A DNA stretch of 46,231 nucleotides from Glaciecola sp. GTDB taxonomy: Bacteria > Pseudomonadota > Gammaproteobacteria > Enterobacterales > Alteromonadaceae. The stretch covers positions 1 to 46,231 of the forward strand of contig JAQWNF010000017.1 of NCBI GenBank assembly GCA_029246415.1, in the 5' to 3' direction. Position 1 is the first letter of the stretch; each line of letters opens with the position of its first letter. Below, in pieces: positions 38,505-46,231 of the stretch. The notes below the pieces were generated by a model. The model saw nothing but the letters and a program-made list of their open reading frames with translations. It was not told the origin of the DNA and ran no database searches. The position numbers and the translations under genes are program-made.

Positions 38505-38519
38505 TCTAGCTGGGTTTTT

Positions 38520-38561
38520 AAACACCTAATAACCGTTACACTGGATATTAGGTGTTTTTTC
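38520..38561 (+). terminator. Terminator closing the spc operon
   Basis: AACACCTAATA (38521-38531) pairs perfectly with TATTAGGTGTT (38546-38556) around a 14-base loop, followed by a run of six Ts. It divides the spc from the alpha operon. Confidence 0.92.
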
Positions 38562-38570
38562 ACCTTAAAT

Positions 38571-38656
38571 TTGCAATTTAGTCGATGGATAAGTATCCTA
38601 ACGGGCTTTTTAGGCTATCGACCAAAATTTATTTTAACTATAGAGGAGTACAGTTA
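38571..38656 (+). promoter_or_regulatory. Alpha operon promoter and leader
   Basis: TTGCAA (38571-38576), a 17-base spacer and TATCCT (38594-38599) form a plausible promoter. In the following leader GTCGAT (38581-38586) can pair with ATCGAC (38617-38622), enclosing CCTAA/TTAGG. In E. coli the S4 protein represses this operon by binding a pseudoknot in the rpsM leader; whether a similar fold exists here cannot be judged by eye. Confidence 0.5.
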
Positions 38657-39013
38657 ATGGCCCGTATCGCTGGCATTAACATTCCTGAACACAAGCACAC
38701 TGTTATAGCTATCCAAGCTATCTTCGGTATTGGTGCCACACGTGCGAAAAGCATTTGTGCATCAGCTGGTGTTGCAGAGTCTACCAAGATTAAAGATCTT
38801 GATGAAACCACTATTGATGCGCTTCGTGATGAAGTTGCAAAATTCACAGTTGAGGGTGACCTTCGCCGTGAAGTATCAATGAGTATTAAACGTTTGATGG
38901 ACCTAGGTTGCTTCCGTGGTATTCGCCACCGTCGTAGCTTACCTCTACGTGGTCAGCGCACTAAAACTAATGCGCGTACCCGTAAAGGTCCTCGTAAGCC
39001 TATTAAAAAGTAA
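38657..39013 (+). CDS. rpsM: Small-subunit ribosomal protein S13
   Basis: S13 forms intersubunit bridges and contacts tRNA. ATG 38657, after GAGGAG, gives 118 residues ([19 protein letters not shown]), the family length; the open frame extends 24 codons upstream into the leader without support. The C-terminus [21 protein letters not shown] is typical. First gene of the alpha operon. Confidence 0.98.
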   Translation: MARIAGINIPEHKHTVIAIQAIFGIGATRAKSICASAGVAESTKIKDLDETTIDALRDEVAKFTVEGDLRREVSMSIKRLMDLGCFRGIRHRRSLPLRGQRTKTNARTRKGPRKPIKK

Positions 39014-39027
39014 GCGAGGATTAAGTA

Positions 39028-39417
39028 ATGGCTAAAGCACCTACTCGCGCTAAGAAGCGCGCAAAACGTCAAGTTGCTGATGGTATGGCTCATATCCATG
39101 CGTCTTTCAACAACACTATTGTGACTATCACAGATCGTCAGGGCAATGCCTTGTCATGGGCCACTTCTGGTGGTTCTGGTTTCCGTGGTTCGCGTAAATC
39201 AACTCCTTTCGCTGCACAGGTTGCTGCTGAAAGAGCTGGTGAAGCTGCTCAGGAATACGGTCTTAAGAACTTAGAAGTATTTGTAAAAGGTCCAGGTCCA
39301 GGTCGTGAATCTGCAATCCGTGCCTTAAATGCTACTGGGTACAAGATCACTAATATTACCGATGTGACGCCTATACCTCACAACGGTTGTCGTCCACCGA
39401 AAAAACGTCGCGTTTAA
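39028..39417 (+). CDS. rpsK: Small-subunit ribosomal protein S11
   Basis: S11 lies on the 30S platform near the mRNA exit. The 129 residues include [19 protein letters not shown] and end in the signature [18 protein letters not shown]. rpsM ends 14 bases upstream. Confidence 0.98.
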   Translation: MAKAPTRAKKRAKRQVADGMAHIHASFNNTIVTITDRQGNALSWATSGGSGFRGSRKSTPFAAQVAAERAGEAAQEYGLKNLEVFVKGPGPGRESAIRALNATGYKITNITDVTPIPHNGCRPPKKRRV

Positions 39418-39441
39418 TCGACGGACAGTTGGAGAAAGATC

Positions 39442-40062
39442 ATGGCTAGATATTTGGGTCCAAAACTCAAACTAAGTCGTCGCGAAGGAACAGATTTATT
39501 CCTAAAAAGTGGCGTTCGTGCAATTGATACAAAATGTAAATTAGATAACCCACCGGGCCAGCATGGTGCTCGTCGTGGTCGTTTATCTGATTACGGTATC
39601 CAGTTGCGTGAGAAACAAAAAGTTCGTCGTATGTATGGCGTTCTTGAAAAACAGTTCCGTAATTACTACAAAGAAGCAGCACGTCTTAAAGGCAACACAG
39701 GTGAAAACTTGTTACAGCTTTTAGAGCAGCGCCTAGATAACGTTGTTTATCGTATGGGTTATGCTAGTACGCGTGCTGAAGCTCGTCAGTTAGTAAGTCA
39801 CAAAGCAATTTGTGTTAACGGACAAGTGGTTAATATTCCTTCATTCAAGGTTTCTGCAGAGACTGATGTTTCTGTTCGTGAAAAAGCTAAAAAGCAAGCG
39901 CGTATCGTTGCTGCTATTGAATTAGCCGACCAACGCGAGAAGCCAACCTGGATTGAAGTAGATGGTTCTAAACTAACTGGTGCGTTTAAACGTCTTCCAG
40001 AGCGTTCTGACCTATCTGCAGAAATTAACGAACAGTTGATCGTCGAACTTTACTCTAAGTAA
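39442..40062 (+). CDS. rpsD: Small-subunit ribosomal protein S4
   Basis: S4 starts 30S assembly, works in decoding fidelity and in E. coli is the translational repressor of the alpha operon. The 206 residues ([20 protein letters not shown]) include the S4 RNA-binding motif [20 protein letters not shown] around residue 97. Length equals that of E. coli S4. Confidence 0.98.
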   Translation: MARYLGPKLKLSRREGTDLFLKSGVRAIDTKCKLDNPPGQHGARRGRLSDYGIQLREKQKVRRMYGVLEKQFRNYYKEAARLKGNTGENLLQLLEQRLDNVVYRMGYASTRAEARQLVSHKAICVNGQVVNIPSFKVSAETDVSVREKAKKQARIVAAIELADQREKPTWIEVDGSKLTGAFKRLPERSDLSAEINEQLIVELYSK

Positions 40063-40082
40063 AGCTAACTAAAGAGGAAGCT

Positions 40083-41063
40083 ATGGGATCTGTAACTGAA
40101 TTCCTAAAACCAAGATTGGTAGAGATTGAAAATATCTCTCCAACTCGCGCTAAAGTTGTACTTGAGCCATTAGAGCGTGGTTTTGGCCACACTCTAGGTA
40201 ATGCACTTCGTCGTATTCTTTTATCTTCTATGCCTGGCGTAGCAGTAACTGAAGTCGAAATTGATGGTGTATTGCATGAGTACAGTACTAAGGAAGGCGT
40301 GCAAGAAGACGTAATTGAAATTTTACTAAACCTTAAAGGCTTAGCAGTTCGTCTAGAAGGTAAAACTGAAGCAACGCTAACTTTGGTCAAATCTGGAGCG
40401 GGTACTGTTGTTGCTGGTGATATCCAGCATGATGGTGACGTTGAGATTATCAACCCTGAACATGTGATCTGTACTCTTACTGGAGACGCAGAAGTAAGCA
40501 TGCGCATTAAAGTTGAAACTGGCCGTGGTTATGTACCTGCATCAGTTCGTCGCTCCTCTGAAGAAGATGATCGCCCAATTGGTCGTTTACTGGTTGATGC
40601 TTCATTCAGCCCTGTTGAACGTATCGCATACTCAGTTGAATCTGCTCGTGTTGAACAACGCACTGATTTAGATAAATTGATTATCGATATGGAAACTAAC
40701 GGTACGTTAGATCCTGAAGAAGCGATTCGTCGCTCTGCTACTATCTTAGCTGAACAGCTAGATGCATTCGTAGATTTACGTGATGTTTCTGAGCCTGAAG
40801 CGAAAGAAGAGAAGCCAGAATTTGACCCAATCTTACTTCGTCCAGTGGATGATTTAGAGTTGACCGTACGTTCAGCTAACTGTCTTAAAGCAGAAGCGGT
40901 TCAGTATATTGGTGACCTTGTACAGCGTACTGAGGTAGAGTTATTGAAAACTCCTAACCTTGGTAAGAAGTCATTAACAGAAATCAAAGACGTGCTTGCA
41001 TCTCGTGGATTATCTTTAGGTATGCGCCTAGAGAACTGGCCACCAGAAAGTATTGCCGACTAA
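40083..41063 (+). CDS. rpoA: RNA polymerase alpha subunit
   Basis: Assembly platform of RNA polymerase and target of many activators. The 326 residues have the N-terminal dimerisation domain (about 1-233, with [20 protein letters not shown] and [15 protein letters not shown]), an acidic linker ([12 protein letters not shown]) and the C-terminal domain (about 248-326) ending in [18 protein letters not shown], which binds UP elements and activators. E. coli alpha has 329 residues. Confidence 0.99.
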   Translation: MGSVTEFLKPRLVEIENISPTRAKVVLEPLERGFGHTLGNALRRILLSSMPGVAVTEVEIDGVLHEYSTKEGVQEDVIEILLNLKGLAVRLEGKTEATLTLVKSGAGTVVAGDIQHDGDVEIINPEHVICTLTGDAEVSMRIKVETGRGYVPASVRRSSEEDDRPIGRLLVDASFSPVERIAYSVESARVEQRTDLDKLIIDMETNGTLDPEEAIRRSATILAEQLDAFVDLRDVSEPEAKEEKPEFDPILLRPVDDLELTVRSANCLKAEAVQYIGDLVQRTEVELLKTPNLGKKSLTEIKDVLASRGLSLGMRLENWPPESIAD

Positions 41064-41113
41064 GATGTATTAGCGTGTGTTTAACACACGCTACTTGAAA
41101 GAAGGATTAAGCT

Positions 41114-41512
41114 ATGCGCCATCGTAAAAGTGGTCGAAAGTTAAATCGCAACAGCAGCCACAGAAAAGCAATGTTTAAAAACATGGCATCTTCAATGGTT
41201 AAGCATGAAGTGATTAAAACTACTTTGCCTAAAGCAAAAGAACTTCGCCGTGTTATCGAGCCGTTAATTACATTATCAAAAGTTGATAGTGTTGCTAACC
41301 GCCGTTTAGCTATGGCTCGCACAGGCGACAAAGAAGTGGTAGGTAAATTATTCAACGAATTAGGGCCTCGCTATGAAGCTCGTCCAGGTGGTTACATTCG
41401 CATTTTAAAATGTGGATTCCGTACTGGTGATAAAGCGCCTATGGCGTATGTTGAGTTTGTTGACCGTCCAGTTGTTGCTTCTGAAGAAGTAGTTGAAATA
41501 ACTGAAGAGTAA
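41114..41512 (+). CDS. rplQ: Large-subunit ribosomal protein L17
   Basis: L17 lies near the peptide exit tunnel. The 132 residues begin [20 protein letters not shown], the family signature, and carry a short acidic tail ([10 protein letters not shown]). It is the last gene of the alpha operon, 50 bases after rpoA, and is followed by two hairpins. Confidence 0.98.
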   Translation: MRHRKSGRKLNRNSSHRKAMFKNMASSMVKHEVIKTTLPKAKELRRVIEPLITLSKVDSVANRRLAMARTGDKEVVGKLFNELGPRYEARPGGYIRILKCGFRTGDKAPMAYVEFVDRPVVASEEVVEITEE

Positions 41513-41526
41513 ACCATACTCTCATA

Positions 41527-41556
41527 GTTAACAGCTCACCCAGGTGAGTTGTTAAC
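41527..41556 (+). other. Perfect hairpin just after rplQ
   Basis: GTTAACAGCTCACC (41527-41540) and GGTGAGTTGTTAAC (41543-41556) form a 14-bp stem with one G-U pair and a 2-base loop; real loops need at least 3 bases, so the closing pair would open. No T-run follows, so it is not a terminator on its own. A role as a 3'-end protector or processing site is possible. Confidence 0.6.
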
Positions 41557-41561
41557 CACAT

Positions 41562-41589
41562 AAAAAACCGAGCTTAGGCTCGGTTTTTT
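41562..41589. terminator. Bidirectional terminator of the alpha operon
   Basis: A-rich AAAAAACCGAGC (41562-41573) pairs with GCTCGGTTTTTT (41578-41589) around a 4-base loop. It serves rplQ on the plus strand and the convergent repeat-protein gene on the minus strand. Confidence 0.92.
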
Positions 41590-41615
41590 GATTTTAAAAG
41601 ATTAAAATTTACAGG

Positions 41616-42410
41616 TTAACTTTCTGGTTTTATCTGTTGCGACGGTGCTGCTTTAACCCCTGCGGTTATCTCATCAGCGGTTGCTCCGCCCATAGCGGCA
41701 AACTTAGTTACATCATCAACATTGACACCCGCATCTAATGCAGTGGATATGATACGTTGGATCTGTTCACGTTGTAAGGATGATTCACGAACTGCCACAG
41801 ACACGACTTCTTCTGCTTTACTAGGGAACACGGCAAGTAGTGCATCGACAATATACTCGCCAACTAATGGCACATGCTTGATTGTATTTGAGAGTATCTC
41901 AGCAATTTTTTCAGGATAAGACTTTGCCATATGCTGAACGATTTTGTCAGCTGAATCTGGCTCAGTCATCACCGCGACTCGCAATATGTCTTCAAAATCC
42001 TCTGGTGATGCATTAGCAGCCGCGGTGGCAACAAAGCTTACATAACTCGGTTCTGCTCTAATTGCAGCTTCTACAATACTCTCGCATTGGGTAATACCTT
42101 TTTGTACTGCGATGGTTACAATATCTTCAGCTGAGTAAGGTTGTGCAGAGACAGCACTGTGAATAATTTCTTTGTATTGTTCCGGGTATAAGTCTAATGC
42201 AACATCAACAATACCTGTTACACTTTGTGGATAATGTCCGATAAGCGTTCTAACGGCACGTCCTGTTGACATGCTTTGTTGTACTTGCTGTTTGAAAAAA
42301 TCGTTATCGATTTTCCATTCAGCATTTACTTCGTCATTAAGGGCATAACTAAATTGTGAAAATAACACACATCCAGATACCACGACTGCTTTACATACAT
42401 TCTTATACAC
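41616..42410 (-). CDS. Exported protein with ten exact 15-residue helical repeats
   Basis: Not a family I recognise. The 264-residue product starts with a hydrophobic leader and probable cleavage at SYA-LN (residue 23). A lipoprotein signal at VSGC (Cys14) is possible but its hydrophobic core would be short. Residues 61-210 are ten tandem 15-residue units without a single insertion or deletion. Nine of the ten begin or are marked by Pro (61, 76, 91, 121, 136, 151, 166, 181, 196; residue 106 is Ile), with consensus P-x-x-A-x-x-I-V-x-x-A-V-x-x-x. Each unit looks like one short helix and a turn, so an alpha-solenoid scaffold is likely. A further related helix follows at 211-228. It is convergent with rplQ and divergent from murB. 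Function unknown. Confidence 0.75.
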   Translation of the reverse strand: MYKNVCKAVVVSGCVLFSQFSYALNDEVNAEWKIDNDFFKQQVQQSMSTGRAVRTLIGHYPQSVTGIVDVALDLYPEQYKEIIHSAVSAQPYSAEDIVTIAVQKGITQCESIVEAAIRAEPSYVSFVATAAANASPEDFEDILRVAVMTEPDSADKIVQHMAKSYPEKIAEILSNTIKHVPLVGEYIVDALLAVFPSKAEEVVSVAVRESSLQREQIQRIISTALDAGVNVDDVTKFAAMGGATADEITAGVKAAPSQQIKPES

Positions 42411-42636
42411 ATTTACACCTATTGCTTATCTGAACAAAATAATGTCCATTAGTTAGTCAACATACATGATAAAAAGTTCAATTGCATCACATTTTATTAA
42501 CATATTGTATGCCTGTATTCTTAAGTTAACCTTAACCCATCTATATCTAGTGAAAGGTATCTATAATGATAATCAAGCATATAAACGTTGAATAGATTTT
42601 TACGTGACTGGTATACTCATTTAATGTATTTCATAA

Positions 42637-43641
42637 ATGGGTAATTCTTTGCATTCTCTTAGTCAGTTACATACATTTGGCTTGGCCGTCGCTGCACCTC
42701 ATATTGTCGAGTTCAATGATATTAGTCAAATCTTACAGCACCAATGTACACAATCAGCTTGTATCATCCTAGGTGAAGGCTCTAACACGGTTTTCACTGA
42801 GGATTTCTTTGGTGAAGTATGGGTGAATAAACTTTCCGGTATCACCTTTAGCGAAGATAATGCGCATCATTATATTGCAGTTGCTTCTGGAGAAAATTGG
42901 CACAATCTGGTGGCTAACTGTGTTGAACGGGGGATTGCCGGTTTAGAAAACTTAGCATTGATCCCAGGTACTGTTGGCGCTGCACCGATTCAAAATATCG
43001 GTGCCTATGGGGTTGAGGTCGGTCAATTCATTACATGCGTTGAGTTTATTGATTTGGAGACTAAGACGACACAGCAAATATCTGGTGTTGAATGTACGTT
43101 TGGCTATCGTGATTCGATATTTAAGCACGCCTTAAAAGATAAAGTGTTTATCACCAAAGTGACTTTTACCATTCCTAAGAATGTGGCAAAAGTGACATCT
43201 TATGGCGAGTTAGCCTCACTATCTCAACCAAGCATTCGCGATATATACGAAAAAGTCATACAGATACGTCAACAAAAATTACCCGATCCTAAACAAATTG
43301 GAAATGCAGGAAGCTTCTTTAAGAACCCCGTCATTTCAATCTCAGAATTTAAAGCAATACAAGACCGATATCCCAAGATGCCTTTTTATCAGGTTTCCGA
43401 AGAGCGTGTAAAAGTACCAGCCGGCTGGTTAATTGACACATTAGGGTTTAAAGGCCAAATTGTTGATGGGATCCAATGTCACCCTCAGCAAGCGTTAGTG
43501 TTAACCAATAAAGCACAAGGTACAGGCACAGCATTGATAGCATTTGCGCGACAAATAATCGCAGATGTGGCAATGGAGTTTGGTATTACGCTAGAACATG
43601 AAGTGCAGCTGTTAGGCCGTTTAGAAAGGATTACTTTGTAA
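42637..43641 (+). CDS. murB: UDP-N-acetylenolpyruvoylglucosamine reductase
   Basis: FAD-dependent reductase of the second committed step of peptidoglycan precursor synthesis, making UDP-MurNAc. The 334-residue protein is the type I (E. coli-like) form. FAD-binding segments are ILGEGSNTVF and NLALIPGTVGAAPIQNIGAYG; the catalytic serine is in GNAGSFFKNP. The start MGNSLHSLSQLHTFGL parallels E. coli MNHSLKPWNTFG. The stop overlaps the birA ATG (TAATG). Confidence 0.97.
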   Translation: MGNSLHSLSQLHTFGLAVAAPHIVEFNDISQILQHQCTQSACIILGEGSNTVFTEDFFGEVWVNKLSGITFSEDNAHHYIAVASGENWHNLVANCVERGIAGLENLALIPGTVGAAPIQNIGAYGVEVGQFITCVEFIDLETKTTQQISGVECTFGYRDSIFKHALKDKVFITKVTFTIPKNVAKVTSYGELASLSQPSIRDIYEKVIQIRQQKLPDPKQIGNAGSFFKNPVISISEFKAIQDRYPKMPFYQVSEERVKVPAGWLIDTLGFKGQIVDGIQCHPQQALVLTNKAQGTGTALIAFARQIIADVAMEFGITLEHEVQLLGRLERITL

Positions 43642-44636
43642 TGCACGATACTCGCAACAAATTATTGCACTTACTTGCTTCAGGTCAATTTATGTCAGGT
43701 ACTGAATTAGGTGTGCAACTAGGTATATCTAGAACAGCGATTGGTAAACATATAGAAGCATTAAAAGTATTAGGATTGGATGTTTATTCCGTGCGCGGTA
43801 AAGGTTACAAACTGAGCGAGCCGCTTTCATTATTGTCACATCAAGCCATATCTGACTATTTTAATACTCATAGCGCTCAAGGTGAGTATCAACGTATATC
43901 GCAGTCACTGCAAATCGATGTATTAAATGTTGTTGATTCGACTAATACCTATATCAAACAAAACATTGCTCAATTAAAGCAAGGCGCTAGTTGTATTGCC
44001 GAGGCCCAAAGTGCAGGTCGAGGTCGTCATGGCCGACAATGGGTGTCTCCATTTGCCAGTAGTATTTATCTGTCTATGTATTGGTGCTTTTCTGGTGGCT
44101 ATCAAACACTATCGGGTTTATCTTTAGTGATTGGCTTAGCTGTCAATCGTACATTAAATCACTTTGGTATCAACAATGGTCAATTAAAATGGCCGAATGA
44201 TATATATATTAATATGCAAAAAATTGCAGGGATATTAATCGAGGTGGAAGGCTCCGTTGGGGATGAAGTGCATTGCATCATTGGTTTGGGGTTAAATGTA
44301 AATCTACCCACTGATGTGACCGGAATAGACCAACCTTTTACCGATCTGCAAACGCACAGCCAACAAACAGTCATTAACCGCAACGACCTAACCGCGCATC
44401 TAATAATGGATATGCAATATGCGTTAACCATTTTTGAAGAATCCGGCTTGTCTTCTTTTATATCTGAGTGGGAATCACTGAACGTATTTGCAGATAAAGA
44501 CATTACTTTATTAATCGGCCAACAATCTATTAGTGGTATTTGTAAGGGCATCGATCAGCAAGGCGCATTACGGGTGTTGGTCGATGGCGAAACAAAAACA
44601 TTTCATGGTGGAGAAATCAGTGTCAGAGCAAGATAA
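43641..44636 (+). CDS. birA: Biotin-protein ligase and biotin operon repressor
   Basis: Attaches biotin to carboxylase carrier protein and represses biotin synthesis genes. The 331 residues comprise an N-terminal winged helix (about 1-62, LGVQLGISRTAIGKHIEAL), a catalytic domain with the adenylate-binding loop GRGRHGRQW (126-134) and KWPNDIYI, and a C-terminal SH3-like domain. Because the DNA-binding domain is present, a repressor role is expected. It overlaps murB by 1 base and coaX by 17 bases. Confidence 0.97.
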   Translation: MHDTRNKLLHLLASGQFMSGTELGVQLGISRTAIGKHIEALKVLGLDVYSVRGKGYKLSEPLSLLSHQAISDYFNTHSAQGEYQRISQSLQIDVLNVVDSTNTYIKQNIAQLKQGASCIAEAQSAGRGRHGRQWVSPFASSIYLSMYWCFSGGYQTLSGLSLVIGLAVNRTLNHFGINNGQLKWPNDIYINMQKIAGILIEVEGSVGDEVHCIIGLGLNVNLPTDVTGIDQPFTDLQTHSQQTVINRNDLTAHLIMDMQYALTIFEESGLSSFISEWESLNVFADKDITLLIGQQSISGICKGIDQQGALRVLVDGETKTFHGGEISVRAR

Positions 44637-45447
44637 GTCACTTTTATTTATTGATGTGGGTAATTCTTTGGCAAAATACTGTTGTCTCAGTGCGACGGAT
44701 ATACAAAGTACGCAACTAGACCAGATCAAACCCACTGTAGAATATTTCTCAGAAAGTTTGTCACCATTAGATTTACTGCACAAAGTCAGTCATGTTTACC
44801 TTAGTTATGTAAAAGCACCTATGTGGTTAGATGCATTAGATAAAGCAGCGCAAGCCGCAAACATACGAGTTATTACTGCTAAATCAGCCAAACACACACG
44901 GATTAACCATAGTATTTTAATCAACGGTTATAAGCATGTCTCAAATATGGGGGTTGATCGTTGGTTAGCTATGATCGCTGCGGTGGGTTTGTTTCCCCAA
45001 AAGTCAGATTTTGTGGTGGTAGATGCTGGTACGGCTATCACTTGTGATGTGGTTTTTCGTCATCAACATCAAGGCGGTTGGATAGCACCAGGATATAAAA
45101 CACTAAAAACGAGTTTGTTAAAGAATACCGAACAGGTATTTACGCATGAAACCGCAGAAAAAAAACAGCCACAACCTATTTTTTTAGGAACTGATACACC
45201 AGATTGTGTCGAACAAGGCTGTTTGGCACAAATAAACGGAATGGTAAATCTGGCATGTGAGGCATTAAATGACCAAACTGATGAGTTTATTGTGTTAATT
45301 ACGGGTGGTGATCAATTAAAATTATCGTTTCCGCGAAAAAATAACATCCATTATTTTACTAATTTAGTGCTACTTGGGCTGATCCAAGTAGCTAAAACAG
45401 GCGTGATTGTAGAAAAAAACAACGAAACATCTATTAATTCAATTTAA
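44620..45447 (+). CDS. coaX: Type III pantothenate kinase
   Basis: First step of coenzyme A synthesis; the type III enzyme is not feedback-inhibited by CoA. GTG 44620 gives 275 residues and has GGTGGAG 6 bases upstream; ATG 44605 in the same frame is possible, and the frame is open farther still. Parts seen are the ATP loop FIDVGNS (10-16), MGVDRWLAM and VVDAGTAITCDVV. The start lies inside birA, overlapping it by 17 bases. E. coli carries the unrelated coaA in this neighbourhood; coaX here is like Shewanella and Pseudomonas. Confidence 0.92.
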   Translation: MSEQDKSLLFIDVGNSLAKYCCLSATDIQSTQLDQIKPTVEYFSESLSPLDLLHKVSHVYLSYVKAPMWLDALDKAAQAANIRVITAKSAKHTRINHSILINGYKHVSNMGVDRWLAMIAAVGLFPQKSDFVVVDAGTAITCDVVFRHQHQGGWIAPGYKTLKTSLLKNTEQVFTHETAEKKQPQPIFLGTDTPDCVEQGCLAQINGMVNLACEALNDQTDEFIVLITGGDQLKLSFPRKNNIHYFTNLVLLGLIQVAKTGVIVEKNNETSINSI

Positions 45448-45470
45448 TTGGTATTTTTTTGAAAAAACAG

Positions 45471-45499
45471 TTGCCAAGGGTAAATGTTATCTATACTAT
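45471..45499 (+). promoter_or_regulatory. Promoter of the tRNA-tuf transcript
   Basis: TTGCCA (45471-45476), 17-base spacer, TACTAT (45494-45499), about 20 bases before the first tRNA. It follows coaX closely. Confidence 0.6.
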
Positions 45500-45518
45500 A
45501 CGCACCACTTGATGACGT

Positions 45519-45594
<76 letters not shown>

Positions 45595-45608
45595 TCATCA
45601 ATATCTCT

Positions 45609-45693
45609 GGAGGGGTACCCAAGCGGTCAACGGGAGCAGACTGTAAATCTGCCGGCTCAGCCTTCGCAGGTTCGAATCCTGCCCCCTCCACCA
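45609..45693 (+). tRNA. tRNA-Tyr(GTA)
   Basis: 85 bases with a long variable arm and encoded CCA. Acceptor GGAGGGG pairs with CCCCTCC; anticodon loop CTGTAAA gives GTA. Confidence 0.97.
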
Positions 45694-45728
45694 CTTTCTT
45701 TGAGGTGGCTGAGAAATAATACAGGTTA

Positions 45729-45803
<75 letters not shown>

Positions 45804-45807
45804 CATT

Positions 45808-45883
45808 GCTGATATGGCTCAGTTGGTAGAGCGCACCCTTGGTAAGGGTGAGGTCGGCAGTTCGAATCTGCCTATCAGCACCA
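45808..45883 (+). tRNA. tRNA-Thr(GGT)
   Basis: 76 bases with encoded CCA. Acceptor GCTGATA pairs with TATCAGC; anticodon loop CTTGGTAA gives GGT. Only 4 bases separate it from the previous tRNA. Confidence 0.97.
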
Positions 45884-45943
45884 TTATTCTCCATCCACTT
45901 CATAAAAATATTTTTTAAATCAATTTGCTGGGAAATTTCAAAA

Positions 45944-46231
45944 ATGGCAAAAGAAAAGTTTGAACGTAATAAACCCCATGTAAACGTTGGTACAATTGGC
46001 CACGTTGACCATGGTAAAACCACTCTTACGGCGGCAATCACATCAGTTTTATCTAAAACTTATGGCGGTAACGCACAAGCATTTGACCAGATCGATAATG
46101 CCCCAGAAGAGCGTGAGCGCGGTATCACTATCTCTACGTCACACGTAGAATATGACACTCCATCACGTCACTATGCACACGTTGATTGTCCAGGACACGC
46201 CGATTATGTTAAAAACATGATCACTGGTGCT
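45944..46231 (+). CDS. tuf: Elongation factor Tu, N-terminal part (cut by window edge)
   Basis: GTPase that brings aminoacyl-tRNA to the ribosome. The 96 visible codons begin [20 protein letters not shown]. They include the P-loop GHVDHGKT (residues 19-26), the switch I ERGITIS and the G3 motif DCPG, then run off the window. Its position after the Thr-Tyr-Gly-Thr tRNAs matches tufB of E. coli. Expected neighbours beyond the edge are secE, nusG and the rplK operon. Confidence 0.98.
   Translation, partial: MAKEKFERNKPHVNVGTIGHVDHGKTTLTAAITSVLSKTYGGNAQAFDQIDNAPEERERGITISTSHVEYDTPSRHYAHVDCPGHADYVKNMITGA

Noticed and set aside
40055..40507. 150-residue minus-strand open frame over rpoA
   Set aside because: Antisense shadow of a highly conserved gene, no ribosome site or domain.

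Overview
This window is chromosomal DNA from a marine-type gammaproteobacterium, most likely of the order Alteromonadales (Alteromonas/Shewanella-like). The basis is protein-level resemblance of the housekeeping genes, a low-to-moderate G+C content, a MotX-type sodium flagellar motor gene, and gammaproteobacterial gene neighbourhoods (argCBFGH; gpmM-envC-yibQ beside gpsA-secB-grxC-yibN; orn/rsgA-psd; ubiD-fre; motX-rnr-rlmB; murB-birA-coaX-tRNAs-tuf). Genus cannot be fixed from the sequence alone. I saw no phage, transposon, CRISPR or toxin-antitoxin genes. Almost all of the window is core genome.

Layout. (1) 1-5.1 kb: the arginine operon argC-B-F-G-H on the minus strand (argH cut by the window edge). 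It has a tandem ArgR operator and a roughly 200-nt leader carrying a terminator-like hairpin. A GrpB-family gene and a lysophospholipase-like hydrolase run the other way. (2) 6.7-13.4 kb: trmL; the minus-strand cluster yibN-grxC-secB-gpsA; and the plus-strand cluster gpmM-envC-yibQ (glycolysis, murein hydrolase activation, polysaccharide deacetylase-like). (3) 13.4-18.3 kb: a MerC-family membrane protein behind a near-perfect Zur palindrome, a glycerophosphodiesterase, a DMT transporter, psd, rsgA, orn and tRNA-Gly(GCC). (4) 18.4-23.2 kb: the only accessory-looking stretch, with a TonB-dependent receptor, a TPR-sulfotransferase and a DUF4442 hotdog protein. (5) 23.4-32.7 kb: ilvI-ilvH, a cold-shock protein, ubiD-fre, motX with a consensus FliA promoter, rnr and rlmB. 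(6) 33.0-41.6 kb: the spc operon (rplN to rpmJ) and the alpha operon (rpsM to rplQ), separated by a strong terminator. The S10 operon that normally lies immediately upstream is absent; rlmB is there instead. (7) 41.6-46.2 kb: an exported protein built of ten exact 15-residue repeats, then murB-birA-coaX, four tRNAs (Thr, Tyr, Gly, Thr) and the start of tuf.

Points most worth a second look are the exact 15-residue repeat protein (41616-42410), the Zur operator on the MerC-family gene (13375-13407), the arg leader hairpin (4831-4887), the break between the S10 and spc operons (32699-33012), the FliA promoter of motX (28524-28550), and the receptor/sulfotransferase/hotdog group next to tRNA-Gly.

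Several start codons were chosen here from ribosome binding sites and family N-termini, and differ from the longest open frame: psd (TTG), ilvI (GTG), coaX (GTG), rplE, rplR, rpmD, rpsM, grxC, the DMT transporter and envC. rpmJ (37 aa) is also annotated.
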